A stretch of DNA of 64,000 bases from Symsagittifera roscoffensis (Eukaryota; Xenacoelomorpha; Acoela; Convolutidae): assembly GCF_963678635.1 (NCBI RefSeq), contig NC_087064.1, positions 52,596,684 to 52,660,683 on the forward strand. Direction: 5' to 3'. Of this stretch, positions 53,701 through 64,000 are shown one piece after another (positions within the stretch are counted from its first letter, which is position 1; the number at the start of each line of letters is the position of its first letter). A program made the position numbers and the translations under genes. A model generated the notes under the pieces. That model was given only the letters and a program-made list of their open reading frames with translations, was not told the DNA's origin and made no database searches.

Positions 53701-56700
53701 AGGCTCTATAATTCTAAGACTCGATCACATGAATTTCAAGTCAAATGCGGCCTCCAAGAAGTACCTGGAATTGTATGTCAATCAAACTCATCAGGCGGCT
53801 GATTACGTAATACTGTCGCCATTTGCAAGCATTTATCCTCAGGTTAGAGCACCGCGAGAATCTTTTGGTCGGTTGAAAAATAGTTCCTCCCCCAATGGAT
53901 AAAAATTGATTATATACAGAAAAATCTACAGATTACTGTAGGTATAAAATCGAATTATCAACAACCGTTTTACGAACGATAATCGATTATATGCAGATAG
54001 AATCTTTTCTTTTCACCAAAAATAAATGGATTTTTATTGCCAAAATAATCGATTTTAAAGTGTATAATATATATATGTAGATAATCAATGTATAAAATAT
54101 GGGGGAAACAGTTAAGGAGATCTTGTTTTACCTCCTTGTTAGAGTGTAAGCGAATCGTTTTACAAGGTAAAATATGGTTATCAAATATGTTTGTCTTGGC
54201 CTAATTAGTTTGCTCGCACTTTTTTGTAAGAAATGGACAATGAGAAAACGAAACAAGCCCGGCAATATTTTAAAATAATTAATTGCACTTGCGAAGCGTA
54301 GTGTTTTATTACGAAGCTTTTTTTTTCTCACCTAAGTCGCAAATAAAAGTTCTCATTCGGTGGCACTTTTGGTAATTTCAATTTAATCATATTTAAGCCT
54401 AATTAAGCAGAAGCAATTTAATAGCAAAGGTTGTTGCTTTATTTTTGGGGTAGTGTTAGACCCTGTAAAAAACAGATATTAAGAGATTGTATGGGATTTG
54501 TTGTTTTTTGTTGTTATTTGCGACGCTTTGGAAAATTTTTGCTCTTCTCGCAAAAATTTCATTTTTTCTCGAAAACTACTGTAATGATGTTCAAAAAAAT
54601 GGTAACAATGGAAAAACTGGCTTTTCTTCTATGTGCTTACATGTTTATCTAGTTTCTTTTCATTTTAGTCATATTGTAGGGTCGAAAAATTCAGTATGAG
54701 GGTTTTTGACCTATTTGTTTTGAATTTTTTCATTTTTTCAAATACCAAATGCACAAATTTAGGATGAAAGTTTCAATAGAAAAATCATGGAGATCTCCTC
54801 TTCTCAAGTGGTTTTTCCCTGAATTTGGTAGAAAAAAAATTAATGCCTCAAACAAGCCCATTTTTTGAAATTTTGATAAATTTTTAGAACTTTTCTCAAA
54901 AACTTCTCTGCCAAATCGGAGATGAAGGGTTTAATCGAAAAAAAGTTATGAAAACTTTTCCTGCGCAAGAGGCTATGCCCTGAATTTTGAAAAAATATGA
55001 ACTTAAAGTATGTTCAATTTTTGAAAATTTGCTTGTTTTTTTTTGGAAACCTTTTTTTCTTCAAAAACTAACCTGCTGATTCTCCGGTTGATAACTGATT
55101 CAAATAACATGGTACTTAGATTTTGTGTTCGTAACCTGTTTCTCCTTTTTTGTAGAAAGGCCGATAGGTCTTCGGTAAAATCGACTTTTGAAATTTTTAC
55201 AGTTTTTTTTAGAATTTTTATCACTATTCTCGAAAACTACTAGCTAAATCGGATATTATTCAATATATAAATCAAGGCGTGCAAATCTTCCCTGCATCAG
55301 AAGTTATTCCCATGTTTCAGAAGAGATAAAATTATGGGTTTAAGAAAAGTCAAACATTTGATTTTTGATCAATTTTTAGACCAGTAAATTTCCGGTATAA
55401 TAAAAAGTTTCCGGCATTATTTTTTTTCCTATTGTTGAGAAAAACTGGTTTGAATGTTTTGTTTTCTTTTTGTTTGAAAAAAAAACAGGCCAAAAAAAGC
55501 GGTTCTATTGAAATTTTTGAGCAAAAAATTGCAGTCGGTTTTCGGCGCGCGCTTCCCCCCTCAAATTTAGTATATTTTGGCGCCAAAAGCGCCTTTAGAA
55601 AAATTTTAGGTTCAGTCAGCCAAAATGTATATCTCAAAATAGTACAAAACGGGGGACCCTTTGGGTCGGCATAGGGTCGAATCCCTGAGGGGAAAGGGCG
55701 TCCGGTCCCCTCGTTCCCTAAATCCACTGCTTGTGGAAAACTGTTGTCATTTTCCAGTTTTTTTAAGAAAATGGTCGGAACACTCTGTGCTACTTGCACA
55801 ATAACCGGCTATCCTCGTAATTTTTTGTAAAAAAAATGATCAAGCATTCCAAACTCATCTGTTTTCACAGGTTGAAAAATACCACGGTGCAATTGAGCTG
55901 ACGTCACAGGTGCAGTCGGGGTCGAGCAGGGTGATTCTGTGGGAGACGACAGACCTCAGTCGGAATGTGGCCAGAATACATTCTAGGTTACAGTCGCCTC
56001 TAAGCATGCAGCTGGTGGCCTTGTCTTATCTGTTGCCTGGCTCTCCCGTCATGCTATACGGGGACGAAATAGGGATGCAGGGTTAGTCAATTGATAAGAA
56101 AGTTCTTCTAACACCCTCTCACACCCACCCCCCCCCCCCCTCCCCCCACCCACAACACTCGTGATTTTTTATATTATTAAGTTACTGTTGTTTACGCGAA
56201 TGGTCATGAAAATTGGTAAAACGAGTTAACTATCCAATACAAAAAATGTTAGTCCAGATGTTCAACTTCGTGAAATACAATGAATCAAACTAATTTTATT
56301 AATCTAATTAACTACAGAAAATTCATTGAAGCATTTACAATTCTTAAGATTTGAACCTGTCAGCATTTCAACTTTCAACGTGTTCGAACACCCAAAATCA
56401 TGGAAAAAATTAGAGTGGAATATGATTGAGTTATATGAGAAATAATTTGAGTTGTTTCTCCTAAGTTTCTCTGTTTTGAATTGACGGAGAAAAAACCTTA
56501 ACCTAAAAGAAGGTGTTTTAATATAGTGTTGTTTTAACTTTTGTTCTCAAATATTTGTTAAATTGATCATTAGAAAATACACCTGAATTCTGAGGTGGAT
56601 GCAGAATATTTTTGTACTAAGAATTTTAAAGAAAATTTCAGAAAATTGTCAACCTTTTTAGGTCGACCAAATTGATTTACCGAACTCAAAACACTGTAGA

Positions 56701-57575
56701 AACCTAATTCTGCCAAAAAAATCAATTGTCGCTATTTAAGAAAAAAGAGGCCAAAAGTGCCGTTTTGGACAGTTTTTGGAAGGTTCTGGCAAAAATGGAT
56801 GCAAAACCTTACCAAATGTTTGGATCCATTTGGGTGGTCATTGGATCGAATCTTTGAGTGGAGAAGCTAGGGTTTCCACCCCTCCTAAATCCGCCTGTGA
56901 AACGGTAAATCTCCCCAGATCAGGGGTTACCCCCACTCCCCCCTCCGCACACAGCTTAAGTCCGCCCGTGCACCCCTGAAACGGCAAATATGTCCATTGA
57001 AGTTCAATGAGCTTGCATTTGGATGTTGGATGAGACTCTATCACAATACAGCAAGTGCAGAACACACGCGTTAAGACTGAATTCCTCTTTCAGGTGAGCT
57101 ATTGCAGAGTTTTCCAGCACGCCTAAAAGACTTCTTCTCAAAAAACGAAGCTCAAAGAAATTCTTCAAATCTACCGCTTCAGACCAGTGCTGGATTCGAT
57201 CTCCCTCTCTTTGCCAAAATCACTCAGAGCTTGCAATTCACAAGAGAGAACTACATCTACAGGCAAAGAAGCGAAAAACGGGGAGTACCGATTTATTTTC
57301 ACAAACTTGAAAACTTGGTTCTAGAATTGGCGGTCGAATTGCAATCTAGCTCAAACTATCTCGGAATTGCGGTCAATTTTGGATACCAAAGCGAGACTCT
57401 TGGTTTCCATCTGGGAAAAGGTTTTGCCGGACGCCATTGGAATTTAGAATACACAATATGGTCAACAGCCGCGCAGAGAAAATCAGACGGGATTCTAAGA
57501 AAAAGCCAACAGAGCCAGCAACTTGAATTGGAAATTGGCGAAGTCAAAATAGTTCTGCTTTCGATATCAAATTAA
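50769..57575 (+). CDS. SLC3-family (rBAT/4F2hc-like) type II membrane glycoprotein, six coding exons
   Basis: Exons: 50769-51368, 51775-51957, 52317-52527, 53364-53842, 55871-56081, 57094-57575, all with GT..AG introns and consistent phases, giving 721 residues. Residues 70-93 are the membrane helix, preceded by CCSKRCP. Residues 97-160 are an acidic stalk (DYDYNDYSDYYEYGTPEDP). The extracellular amylase-like barrel starts FHDSDGDGHGDL (175-186) and continues with HIKVAIAFNPNQ, HSWF, YPNNWV, FLLNDAEYL (378-386) and MLYGDEIGM. Hydrolase residues are lost: PNH has become PNQ, and the arginine of GFRxD is replaced, so it should be non-enzymatic like SLC3 heavy chains. These chaperone SLC7 amino-acid transporters. 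No cysteine lies just outside the helix. The ATG is 3 bases after a splice acceptor (CCGCAG|GTATG), so a leader exon or trans-spliced leader precedes it. Confidence 0.88.
52832..53163 (-). mobile_element. MITE family F in SLC3 intron 3
   Basis: The left end is CAGGCAGTAGCTGATTTAGG, and the right end CTAGATCCGCGCCTG is its imperfect inverse. ATTTC occurs at both borders and may be the target duplication. The interior has a G-run at 52848-52860 and CGACCCAAAGGGTCC plus GGCGCCAATATAT. The length is about 330 bases. Confidence 0.7.
55430..55735 (+). repeat. MITE family F, copy in SLC3 intron 4
   Basis: It contains GTTTTCGGCGCGCGCTTCCC, TTGGCGCCAAAAGCGCC, GACCCTTTGGGTCGGCAT and the end CCCTAAATCCACTGCTTG. 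It is in opposite orientation to the intron 3 copy. A further piece is in intron 5 at about 56640-56900. Confidence 0.6.
56123..56153. repeat. Poly-C tract in SLC3 intron 5
   Basis: An almost pure C run (CACCCACC followed by C-rich sequence) about 40 bases after the donor. It could form i-motif/G-quadruplex structure and is also a likely sequencing-error site. Confidence 0.8.
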
Positions 57576-57816
57576 ACATAATTCTGAGGATTGAAAAAGA
57601 GCACACAAATGACGCAGGATTCTGATCTACAGCATTTAGATTTTAAACTTGATTATTTTTTACTACATAAATTTGAAATGAGAAATTTTGTAAGGCGAAA
57701 TATTTAGTAAAATTGAAGGATTCGACGCAAGTATCCAAGAATTTTCCGACCACAGTAAAATAACTGTTGTAAAATTTGAAAAACAACAATCCTATCTGAT
57801 TTTTCTTCTGTTTCTT

Positions 57817-57822
57817 CAATAA
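57817..57822 (+). terminator. Polyadenylation signal AATAAA of the SLC3-like gene
   Basis: The first AATAAA after the stop codon at 57575 lies about 240 bases downstream, a usual 3' UTR length. Use of this site is inferred. Confidence 0.5.
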
Positions 57823-58811
57823 AGAGAAGAGATAGAAAGATTGGGGTATAAATAGCTTTGAAAATACAAAAAATGCAAAAAACTAATCAGAAAGGGATAG
57901 TAAGCTCTGAAAATATATTCTCATCACAGAATACATCAAATAAATTAATAATACAAAGTTACCACGGATAGTCGGCTGCTGTCCGAGTAGCACATAGTGT
58001 TCCGACAAAAATGAATTCAGTTTTTTTTTCTAAATTTAAGTAAAATTCTAATTCTTTGAGTAAAAGCGACTAAAAAAGATGAGGTGAGGTCAGCCTCTCA
58101 ATTTTGTTAAACTAAAAACCAAAAATATTCGGATCAATTTTTCTCAGCACTGGGGCTATTTTCTTTGAATTTTTTTTTTCCAAAACTGAATATCGATCAA
58201 AATCGAAGCGCTCGACCCTCAACGAGTTTTGTTGGAAAGATCAATAATGAGAAAATACTATAACTAACACATACTTCTTTCCCGTTAAAAGTTTAATATT
58301 ACCTCGGATGTGACTCCTTTTGAAGTACCACCCGCACCGGAGTTCCATGGATAATAATCAATTTTATTAAATTTTCGTGGTCTTTCTCAATAAATTTCGA
58401 AAATAAATCATGATAATTGATTAAAAATGGATTATAGTGATACTATTTTTCTAATCAACAAAATCCGAATCTAATCAATCATAATCAATTATAATCGATT
58501 ATTTTTGAAAAAATGAAATTTGTTTTGTAGCGAATTAATCCATTTTTAGTCGAATATAATCGATAATAATTGTGCATTTCTTCGATTACTTTTTTTGAAT
58601 AACTGTTACCAATGTTAGTTGTTTAATTTGAGTAAATAATTTTTCTCTATTTTATTTTTTTAAGTTTTTTTTCACGTTTTGTTTTCAAAATTTCTAGCAA
58701 AAATTTTAAATTGTGCGACATCAACATTAACCATTTTTGGTAAATAAAGAAACAAGGGCCCCAAACATGACAAAATTTGACTAATTATGTTCCTTATTTT
58801 TATTTACCTAG

Positions 58812-58972
58812 AGAATGACCCTGGAGGACCCTTTTTACCTCCGCCTAGTTTATCCTGGTCTAGCTTATCCGCAATTGGCTTTCCCGTAAACATTATTTTG
58901 ATTTATTGGTCGGAGCTGGCAGCTATTATGGTATATGGTTTTGCAAACAAAGGAGATTTGTTAAAATCATAA
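58812..58972 (+). CDS. Candidate alternative last exon of the SLC3-like gene
   Basis: The acceptor TATTTACCTAG opens a 53-codon frame (NDPGGPFLPPPSLSWSSLSA, IGFPVNIILIYWSELAAIM) that ends at TAA/TAAG near 58970. Its incoming phase 1 equals the outgoing phase of the exon at 55871-56081. The piece SLSWSSLSAIGF resembles the (M/L)xWDxSxNAGF segment that follows the EIGM motif in amylase and SLC3 proteins. It may be an alternative terminal exon, an exon-duplication relic or chance. Confidence 0.35.
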
Positions 58973-59149
58973 GATTTGATTTCTACTTTACTGGGGTGAT
59001 TGAATCATACATCCTACAAATTTTTTTCTTTTAACGTTTTTTCAGCTTTTTTTTCTCCCCATTCTGATCAAGATGTCTTCAGCTGCATACCAAAATGTAG
59101 AGCGGAATTTTGTAATTTTTTTGCGACAAGAAAATTTGTGAAACCCAAA

Positions 59150-59450
59150 CTTCTGGTAGGTTGCTAGGTTTGGCGGTGGCTTAAGAAAAGACATCGAGCC
59201 GCGGTGCGACAAAGGACAGGACCTTGGCGTCATGACATTAGAAGAATTTTGCGGCGCGAAATAAAAAAAGACTGACTGCGAGACTTAAAAAAAGACAAGC
59301 GGCGCAACTAGACAACAGACTTAAGAAAAAACTTTGGCGGTGCGGCTTCAGAAAAAAACTTCGATGATGCGACCGTAGAAATTCTTTTGACGGCGCGTTT
59401 TAAGAAAAAACTTTGGCAGCGTGATTCAAGAAAATACTTTTGGTTTTTTC
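59150..59450 (+). repeat. Degenerate minisatellite, ~32-40-base unit
   Basis: Units of the form GGCGGCGCGACTTAAGAAAA followed by AACTTT recur about seven times with variable spacing. No gene. Confidence 0.6.
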
Positions 59451-59482
59451 TTCTATCGCGTTACTCGCTGCGTTTTTTTTTA

Positions 59483-60125
59483 CATTAAGAGGCCAAACTG
59501 TGCGCTTCGTGATTTTTAAACGACTTTCGCAACAGTCAAAAATCTGATTTGTCGCGGAATCCGCAACATTACTGTTTTTCTTTGATCTTCTCTGCTGTTT
59601 CCGATTCCAAGGACAAATAGCCAAAACATTGTATTGCTCAAAATTGCTTCAAAAACAGGCAACTTTGCGGAATTCGCAACAAAATGTGTGGATTCCGGAA
59701 CCAGTTCGTGGAATCCATGAACAAACAATAATATATGTGTTTAGAAAACTTAAGCTGTAGCGGAATCCGCAACTGTAAGTGGAATCCGCAAATTGTAAGC
59801 GCAATCCGCAAATTGTGAGCGGATTCCACAAAATGTAAGCGGAATCCGAATAAACTTGCGGAATTCACTTACATTTGCGGAATCCGCTTACATTTGCGGA
59901 ATCCGGAACAACTACATATATTTGCGCGTTGCGGAAACCGCGACAAAATCAATGTGCCGACAAACGTTACCTTATAGGTATTTGTACGCGGAATCCACTG
60001 AAGTTTTGTAAATGGAATCCAAGTACATTTTGGATCATGTTCTAAGACTATCTCTGCTCTGAAATCCAGGAACATACAGACGAAAAATTGTGCGCCTATC
60101 CAGTGAACAGTTTGGCCGCGTAATG
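59483..60125. mobile_element. DNA-transposon family C (GCGGAATCCGC arrays), compact copy
   Basis: The ends are CATTAAGAGGCCAAACTGTG and CAGTTTGGCCGCGTAATG. Between 59755 and 59910 lies a near-tandem array of GCGGAATCCGCAAATTGTAA-like units that switches orientation halfway, so the two halves can pair. It shares GTACGCGGAATCCACTG and other words with the copy at 37289-38577. No transposase. Confidence 0.8.
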
Positions 60126-60656
60126 TAGTAGCGCCGTTACGGAATTCCTAATTTTCAGTCGCACTAGTTTCGCTCTTTTTGTGATGTTTTTTTTCCAGTC
60201 CCACCGGTCTTGAATTGCCAATTTATAGGTCTGATAGGTGATACCAGGATTTACTTAATTAATTGAAGGCCCTTTGGCGTGTGTTGCCATGGAATACTAT
60301 TCTGGTACCTTTCTTAGCCACAGAGGTCGCTGTAAAGCTGAAGACGTCGTTTGAAAAAAAAAAACTTTTTTAAACTTGAGTTGATATGTCACAAATCTTA
60401 AGTACTTGCTGCTAATTGACATAAAACATAAATAATTTAACAATTAGTTGACTTTTCATCAATTTTCTTGTTAGCCCATCATCATTATTTTTTATAGGTT
60501 TTATATAGTTAAATAATTACGGTTCCAATTCTTCATTGTTAATTTTGATATAATTATTATCACCAATTCATGCGTTTTCTCCTGAGTTCCATCGAACTTT
60601 TTATCTTTTCTAACATGAAAACAAGGCTCTTTTTTTGTAATAATGACTTTTTCCGT

Positions 60657-63410
60657 CTATTCCAAGAGTGCATTGATTGCAACCATTAACACGCTTGTAA
60701 CCATGAGCACAATTACTGTCGGCTTGAACACCCTGTCGGCGTAGTCTCGCGTCTGCTTGTCGGACCTCATTCCCGCCTCCAGTCGGGGACCCAAATTTTC
60801 CCCATTGGCACTGGGATTGTTGTACTTCTCCTCGTCTATCTTCTGGCCGTGTTTGAACAGTTTGAGGGTGGATTTGGCCATTCTTTCGGTCATGTTCAAT
60901 TTTTCCACAGCCTCCTCGGGTGGACAGAACATCTTGTGTCTGATAGCCGAGGCAGAGTACGTCGGCTTCTGCACCTAGTGCGAAAGTTGCAAACGGATTA
61001 AATAGTTTACCATTATTGACCCCCGCCCCAAAAAATGATACCCCCCCCCCCTCATTATAATATAATCACAGTGTATATAGCTGAAATTTTTGAGTATCTA
61101 GTAAAGGGGGGGGGGGGGGGGACTCTAATTAAAGAGCAAAAGATTACTCGGTTAATCACAAAGGGGGGGGGGGGGGGCTCTAATTAAAGAGCAAAAGATT
61201 ACTCGGTTAATCACAAGGGGGGGGACTCTAATTAAAGAGCAAAAGATTACTCGGTTAATCACAAATGATCTGGGATTTTCACAAGGTGGCGGATTTTCAA
61301 TAAGCTCGAAAATATTGTCGACCTTTTTTGAATTGAACTGAATGATTTTTCCAAACTCTCTTTGTTTTCTAAAACGACCCAAATGTGTGAAAAATTTTTA
61401 GATTGCAGCCAAATATTTTCAGCACTTTTTAGAAGGTTCTGACCAAAAATTAGCTTTTTGGCTAGTGTTTCCCCCTCAAAAAAGAATTTTTTGGTGCAAA
61501 AAGCGCTTTCAGAAAAAATAAGTGGTCTCCTTGAATTTTCAAATCAGACATGACGAGGTCGTCAATTTTCTGGGAAATAAAGGCATTAAAGGCATCCAAC
61601 CAACCTAAATTTGCCTTTTTTTTGTCGTAGTCATGTTAGAAACCCCACACTGTACAATATTACATCAAATGCTATAATACAAACAAAACTTGAATTTTCA
61701 AACGCGTTTTTCTCAAATTGGGTTAAGATTAGACAAAAAGTGAAGAGAACAAAAGTTGCTTAGAATTTCACCAAAATTAATATGATGCCATTTTTTCTCC
61801 GAAATTCTCAACAAAAAAATTTACCCCAAAAATGGGTCATTTTGGCTTTTTTCAATTAATCAAGAATTACGCTGAAACTATTTTGTTAATTGATGAGAAA
61901 ATTATATCACAGGAAGCCCCTTACGCAGTTCAACAAAGTTTAAGAAGGATTAAATCTCCAAAAATTTGCGCAAATTGTTTAAAATTTATTTTTAAACAGA
62001 TTCTGGGTTTTATATAGTAAAAATCATATTTATTGACTATCAAGTGAACTTTTTTTCTCTTATACTGGTTTTTGGAGATTTAACCCTTCTGAAACTTTGT
62101 TATGCTGTGTAAGAGACTTCTTGTGATATAATTTTCTTATCAATTAACAAAATAGTTTCAGCGTAATTCTTTATTAATTGAAAAAAGCCAAAATGACCCA
62201 TTTTTGGGGAAAATGTTTGTTGAGAATTTCGAAGAAAAAATGGCACCATAATAATTCTGGTGAAATTCCAAGCAACTTTTGTTCTGTTCACTTTTTGTCT
62301 AATCTTAACCCAATTTGAGAAAAACGCGTTTGAAAATTCAAGTTTTGTTCGTTTTGTCCGGATAATTTAAATCAGCACTTTAAACGATCGAAAAATTAAT
62401 TAATAGAGGATCGTAACTCATGTAATGAACATGAAAAACGAACGTGACCAGAATTTTATCAGTTAAACCGCCTAATATCTCCGAGCTTTTTCAATTTTTT
62501 GGGCTGATGGGTTGAAAGATATGATCGTTTGGTTGCTGTGCAATTAGTACTGTACTGAATGATCTTTCAAGATTTTGTATTTTTTCACTCTTAAATGTTT
62601 TCACTCTCACATTTTTTTGTGTCTTAAATTGTGATTCGACTTCTATTTTCGGTCGACGGAACCTACAAAGCATTCGAATCCAAAGCATATACTAATTAAA
62701 ATCAGATCGATGAGCTCAAAAAACTGTTGTTTAGCTTGGTAAAGGTCGAAAGTTTTTACACCAAACCTGAGATATATCGATGAAAATATTGAATATTTTG
62801 ATAGCTGCATAAATTGATGCTCTGATCATTCGATAACTGACATAACTTTAATCGAATTTTCTTAAAATTTCTAATTATGTATCTTGACCGCACTAAAATG
62901 CGATTAATATAGCATTATTAAAGCATCAAAAACTATAAGCTACGCGGATCTTCATAGCATATGCACAATATACGAAGTTGATTTTTTCATGATGTGTTCT
63001 CATTGTTCGGCGATGAAATTTGTCCTCAAACTCATTTGAAAGCAAATCAAAAACCCAGAATCAAGAATCGTAAGCTCCCAATAAGTTTTTACTCCCAAGC
63101 GTAAGCTCCCAAGCGTCACTTTGTATTCAACTCCCAATAACTCTTAGCTTTGTATTTAACTTTGTACTAAACTCCCACTTTGTACTAAACTCCCAATAAC
63201 TCTAATTTTGTACTTAACTTTTTACTAAACTCCCACTTCGTACTAAACTCCCAACATATGTGAATACCTACATTACACACCTGTTCCTCCATGTGTTTGA
63301 GTGAGGGCGGGAGGGGCTCGATGTCCTCCCAGAAGCAGGCCTGTCTGGGTCCATTGTACGGCTTCTCGAGGTTCTCCTCCGCACATAATTCAGTCACGTT
63401 GTCGTCATAC
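60657..63410 (-). CDS. Last two exons of an unidentified protein with a C-terminal membrane helix
   Basis: Exon A is 63410-63281 (acceptor TTTTGTGGTTAG|G, donor GAACAG|GTGTGT) and encodes YDDNVTELCAEENLEKPYNG followed by PRQACFWEDIEPLPPSLKHM. Exon B is 60974-60657 (acceptor CGCACTAG|GTGCAG) and encodes YSASAIRHKMFCPPEEAVEK, a polar middle (KLFKHGQKIDEEKYNN), a basic/acidic stretch, and a final helix FKPTVIVLMVTSVLMVAINA with only four residues after it. The phases agree (exon A ends in phase 0). The end fits a tail-anchored protein or a GPI-attachment signal. GC content is distinctly higher than the flanks. I do not recognise the family. Earlier exons must lie beyond the right edge. The intron is 2.3 kb. 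Confidence 0.65.
61106..61265 (+). repeat. Three tandem ~50-57-base units with G-runs
   Basis: Each unit is a run of G followed by (A)CTCTAATTAAAGAGCAAAAG and ATTACTCGGTTAATCACAA. The G-runs shrink from 18 to 8 bases across the three units. CTCTAATTAAAGAG is itself palindromic. Located in the minus-strand gene's last intron… before exon B's upstream side. Confidence 0.9.
61679..62350. mobile_element. Palindromic (foldback) element with ~290-base arms
   Basis: The left arm 61679-61974 is inverted at 62068-62350 with only scattered differences. For example AAACGCGTTTTTCTCAAATT on the left pairs with AATTTGAGAAAAACGCGTTT on the right. The ~95-base centre is AT-rich. A related arm end occurs at 34140-34260. 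It lies in the intron of the minus-strand gene. Confidence 0.9.
63070..63255 (+). repeat. Minisatellite ACTCCCAATAACT / TTTGTACTAAACTCCC
   Basis: About ten imperfect 17-25-base units of (C)ACTTTGTACTAAACTCCC and AACTCCCAATAACTC. It ends 25 bases before the donor site of exon A, so it adjoins the splice site. Confidence 0.85.
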
Positions 63411-63499
63411 CTAACCACAAAAGCCCGAATCATCACAACACATTCTTCTGTGTGAAAAAGCCAAAAATTTTCACTCTATCCCGCGTCGTGGTGGTCGAT

Positions 63500-63735
63500 T
63501 TATGTTTCGACTTTGCCGACCAAATTTTGATATGTTTCGACTTTCTCGACCAAATTTCGATATGTTTCGACTTTCTCGACCAAATTTCGATATGTTTCGA
63601 CTTTCTATACCAAATTTTGGTATGTTTAAATTTTCCCGACCCATCAAAAAAAGTGTTCGACTTTGTTCAACCCAGTAAAGATATGTTTTGACTTTCTCGA
63701 CCAGAATTCGATATGTTTTTCGACTAACTCGACCG
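63500..63735 (+). repeat. Minisatellite, eight ~30-base units
   Basis: The unit is GACTTTCTCGACCAAATTTC followed by GATATGTTTC. Units 2 and 3 are identical, and later units diverge. The repeated peptide frames on both strands are by-products. It lies about 90 bases upstream of exon A of the minus-strand gene. Confidence 0.9.
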
Positions 63736-63739
63736 ATAA

Positions 63740-64000
63740 AAAATTTCAAAAATTTCATTTGATTCATCTCAGATTTGCTTAAGGCGGCGTGACTAACAAT
63801 GTAGACTAAGGCCTAAGGTCAAGGTTCCAAGTATCAAGTAATGCATTGAATACGTTTGGTAACCTTATTTAAGATAATTTATTTGTTTAGTTAAGCTGAA
63901 CTGCATGCATGACTGACTATGCTCTCCTTATTACCACTAAAAAGACAAAATATAATCTTTGACACTCAAAAATAAATTGTGGTTTGCAGAAGTGACGGTT
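63740..64000. other. Right edge, no gene seen
   Basis: Presumably intron of the minus-strand gene. No exon is visible. Confidence 0.4.

Noticed and set aside
63500-63735. Regular ~30-base repeats considered as a CRISPR array
   Set aside because: The units are contiguous, diverge progressively and have no unique spacers. There are no cas genes, and the DNA is eukaryotic.
63452-63767. Peptides with repeated FDFLDQISIC or SRNISKFGRE
   Set aside because: They are translations of the 30-base minisatellite on the two strands; no start context or flanking gene.
1-64000. tRNA, rRNA and LTR or LINE retrotransposon signals
   Set aside because: No cloverleaf-compatible A/B boxes, rRNA words, reverse-transcriptase motifs or long direct terminal repeats were recognised. 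A covariance-model and profile scan would be needed to exclude small ones.

Overview
The window is AT-rich animal nuclear DNA, almost certainly from an invertebrate. The evidence is spliced genes with GT..AG introns, type II membrane and secreted proteins of animal type, FLYWCH-type Mutator-like (MULE) transposase remains, and a very high load of short degenerate DNA-transposon derivatives. A 200-base run of N (48250-48449) marks an assembly gap. I cannot name the species.

Bases 1-16560 are a decayed Polinton/Maverick-like (polintovirus or adintovirus-like) region. It holds two broken copies of a protein-primed family B DNA polymerase (1-1370 and 12798-16556) and two copies of a 4.7-4.9 kb gene block (2046-6758 and 7322-12255). 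Each block carries an FtsK/HerA-type genome-packaging ATPase, a small membrane protein, a longer conserved protein that I do not recognise, and several small reading frames. The order is polymerase, block, block, polymerase, head to tail. It reads as a tandem or circularly permuted arrangement whose middle polymerase has been lost. Both copies share some stop codons, so at least part of the decay came before the duplication. A TATA box with an adjacent perfect CRE (TGACGTCA) lies upstream of the second polymerase.

Bases 16560-36440 are mostly intergenic and repeat-rich. They contain a FLYWCH-MULE remnant (17880-18510), a two-exon Golgi carbohydrate sulfotransferase on the minus strand (20411-22632), and many copies of a hairpin-ended MITE family.

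Bases 36456-46719 hold exons of an unrecognised secreted cysteine-containing protein (two confident exons, two candidates), spread among transposons. The transposons include a 2.2 kb MULE whose long terminal inverted repeats are arrays of a 14-16-base motif, a 240-base foldback element built from 17-base units, and two elements made largely of ATCGATTT-like runs.

Bases 50769-57575 encode a complete six-exon SLC3-type (rBAT/4F2hc-like) type II membrane glycoprotein of 721 residues. It has an acidic, tyrosine-rich stalk and no cysteine at the usual light-chain disulfide position. A phase-compatible candidate alternative last exon lies at 58812-58972. The right end (60657-63410, minus) holds the last two visible exons of an unidentified protein ending in a hydrophobic helix; its large intron contains a 0.67 kb palindrome and several minisatellites.

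A recurring theme is that many of the mobile elements end in, or consist of, inverted arrays of short palindrome-rich motifs, and several unrelated families share the terminal core GTCGGAACA.
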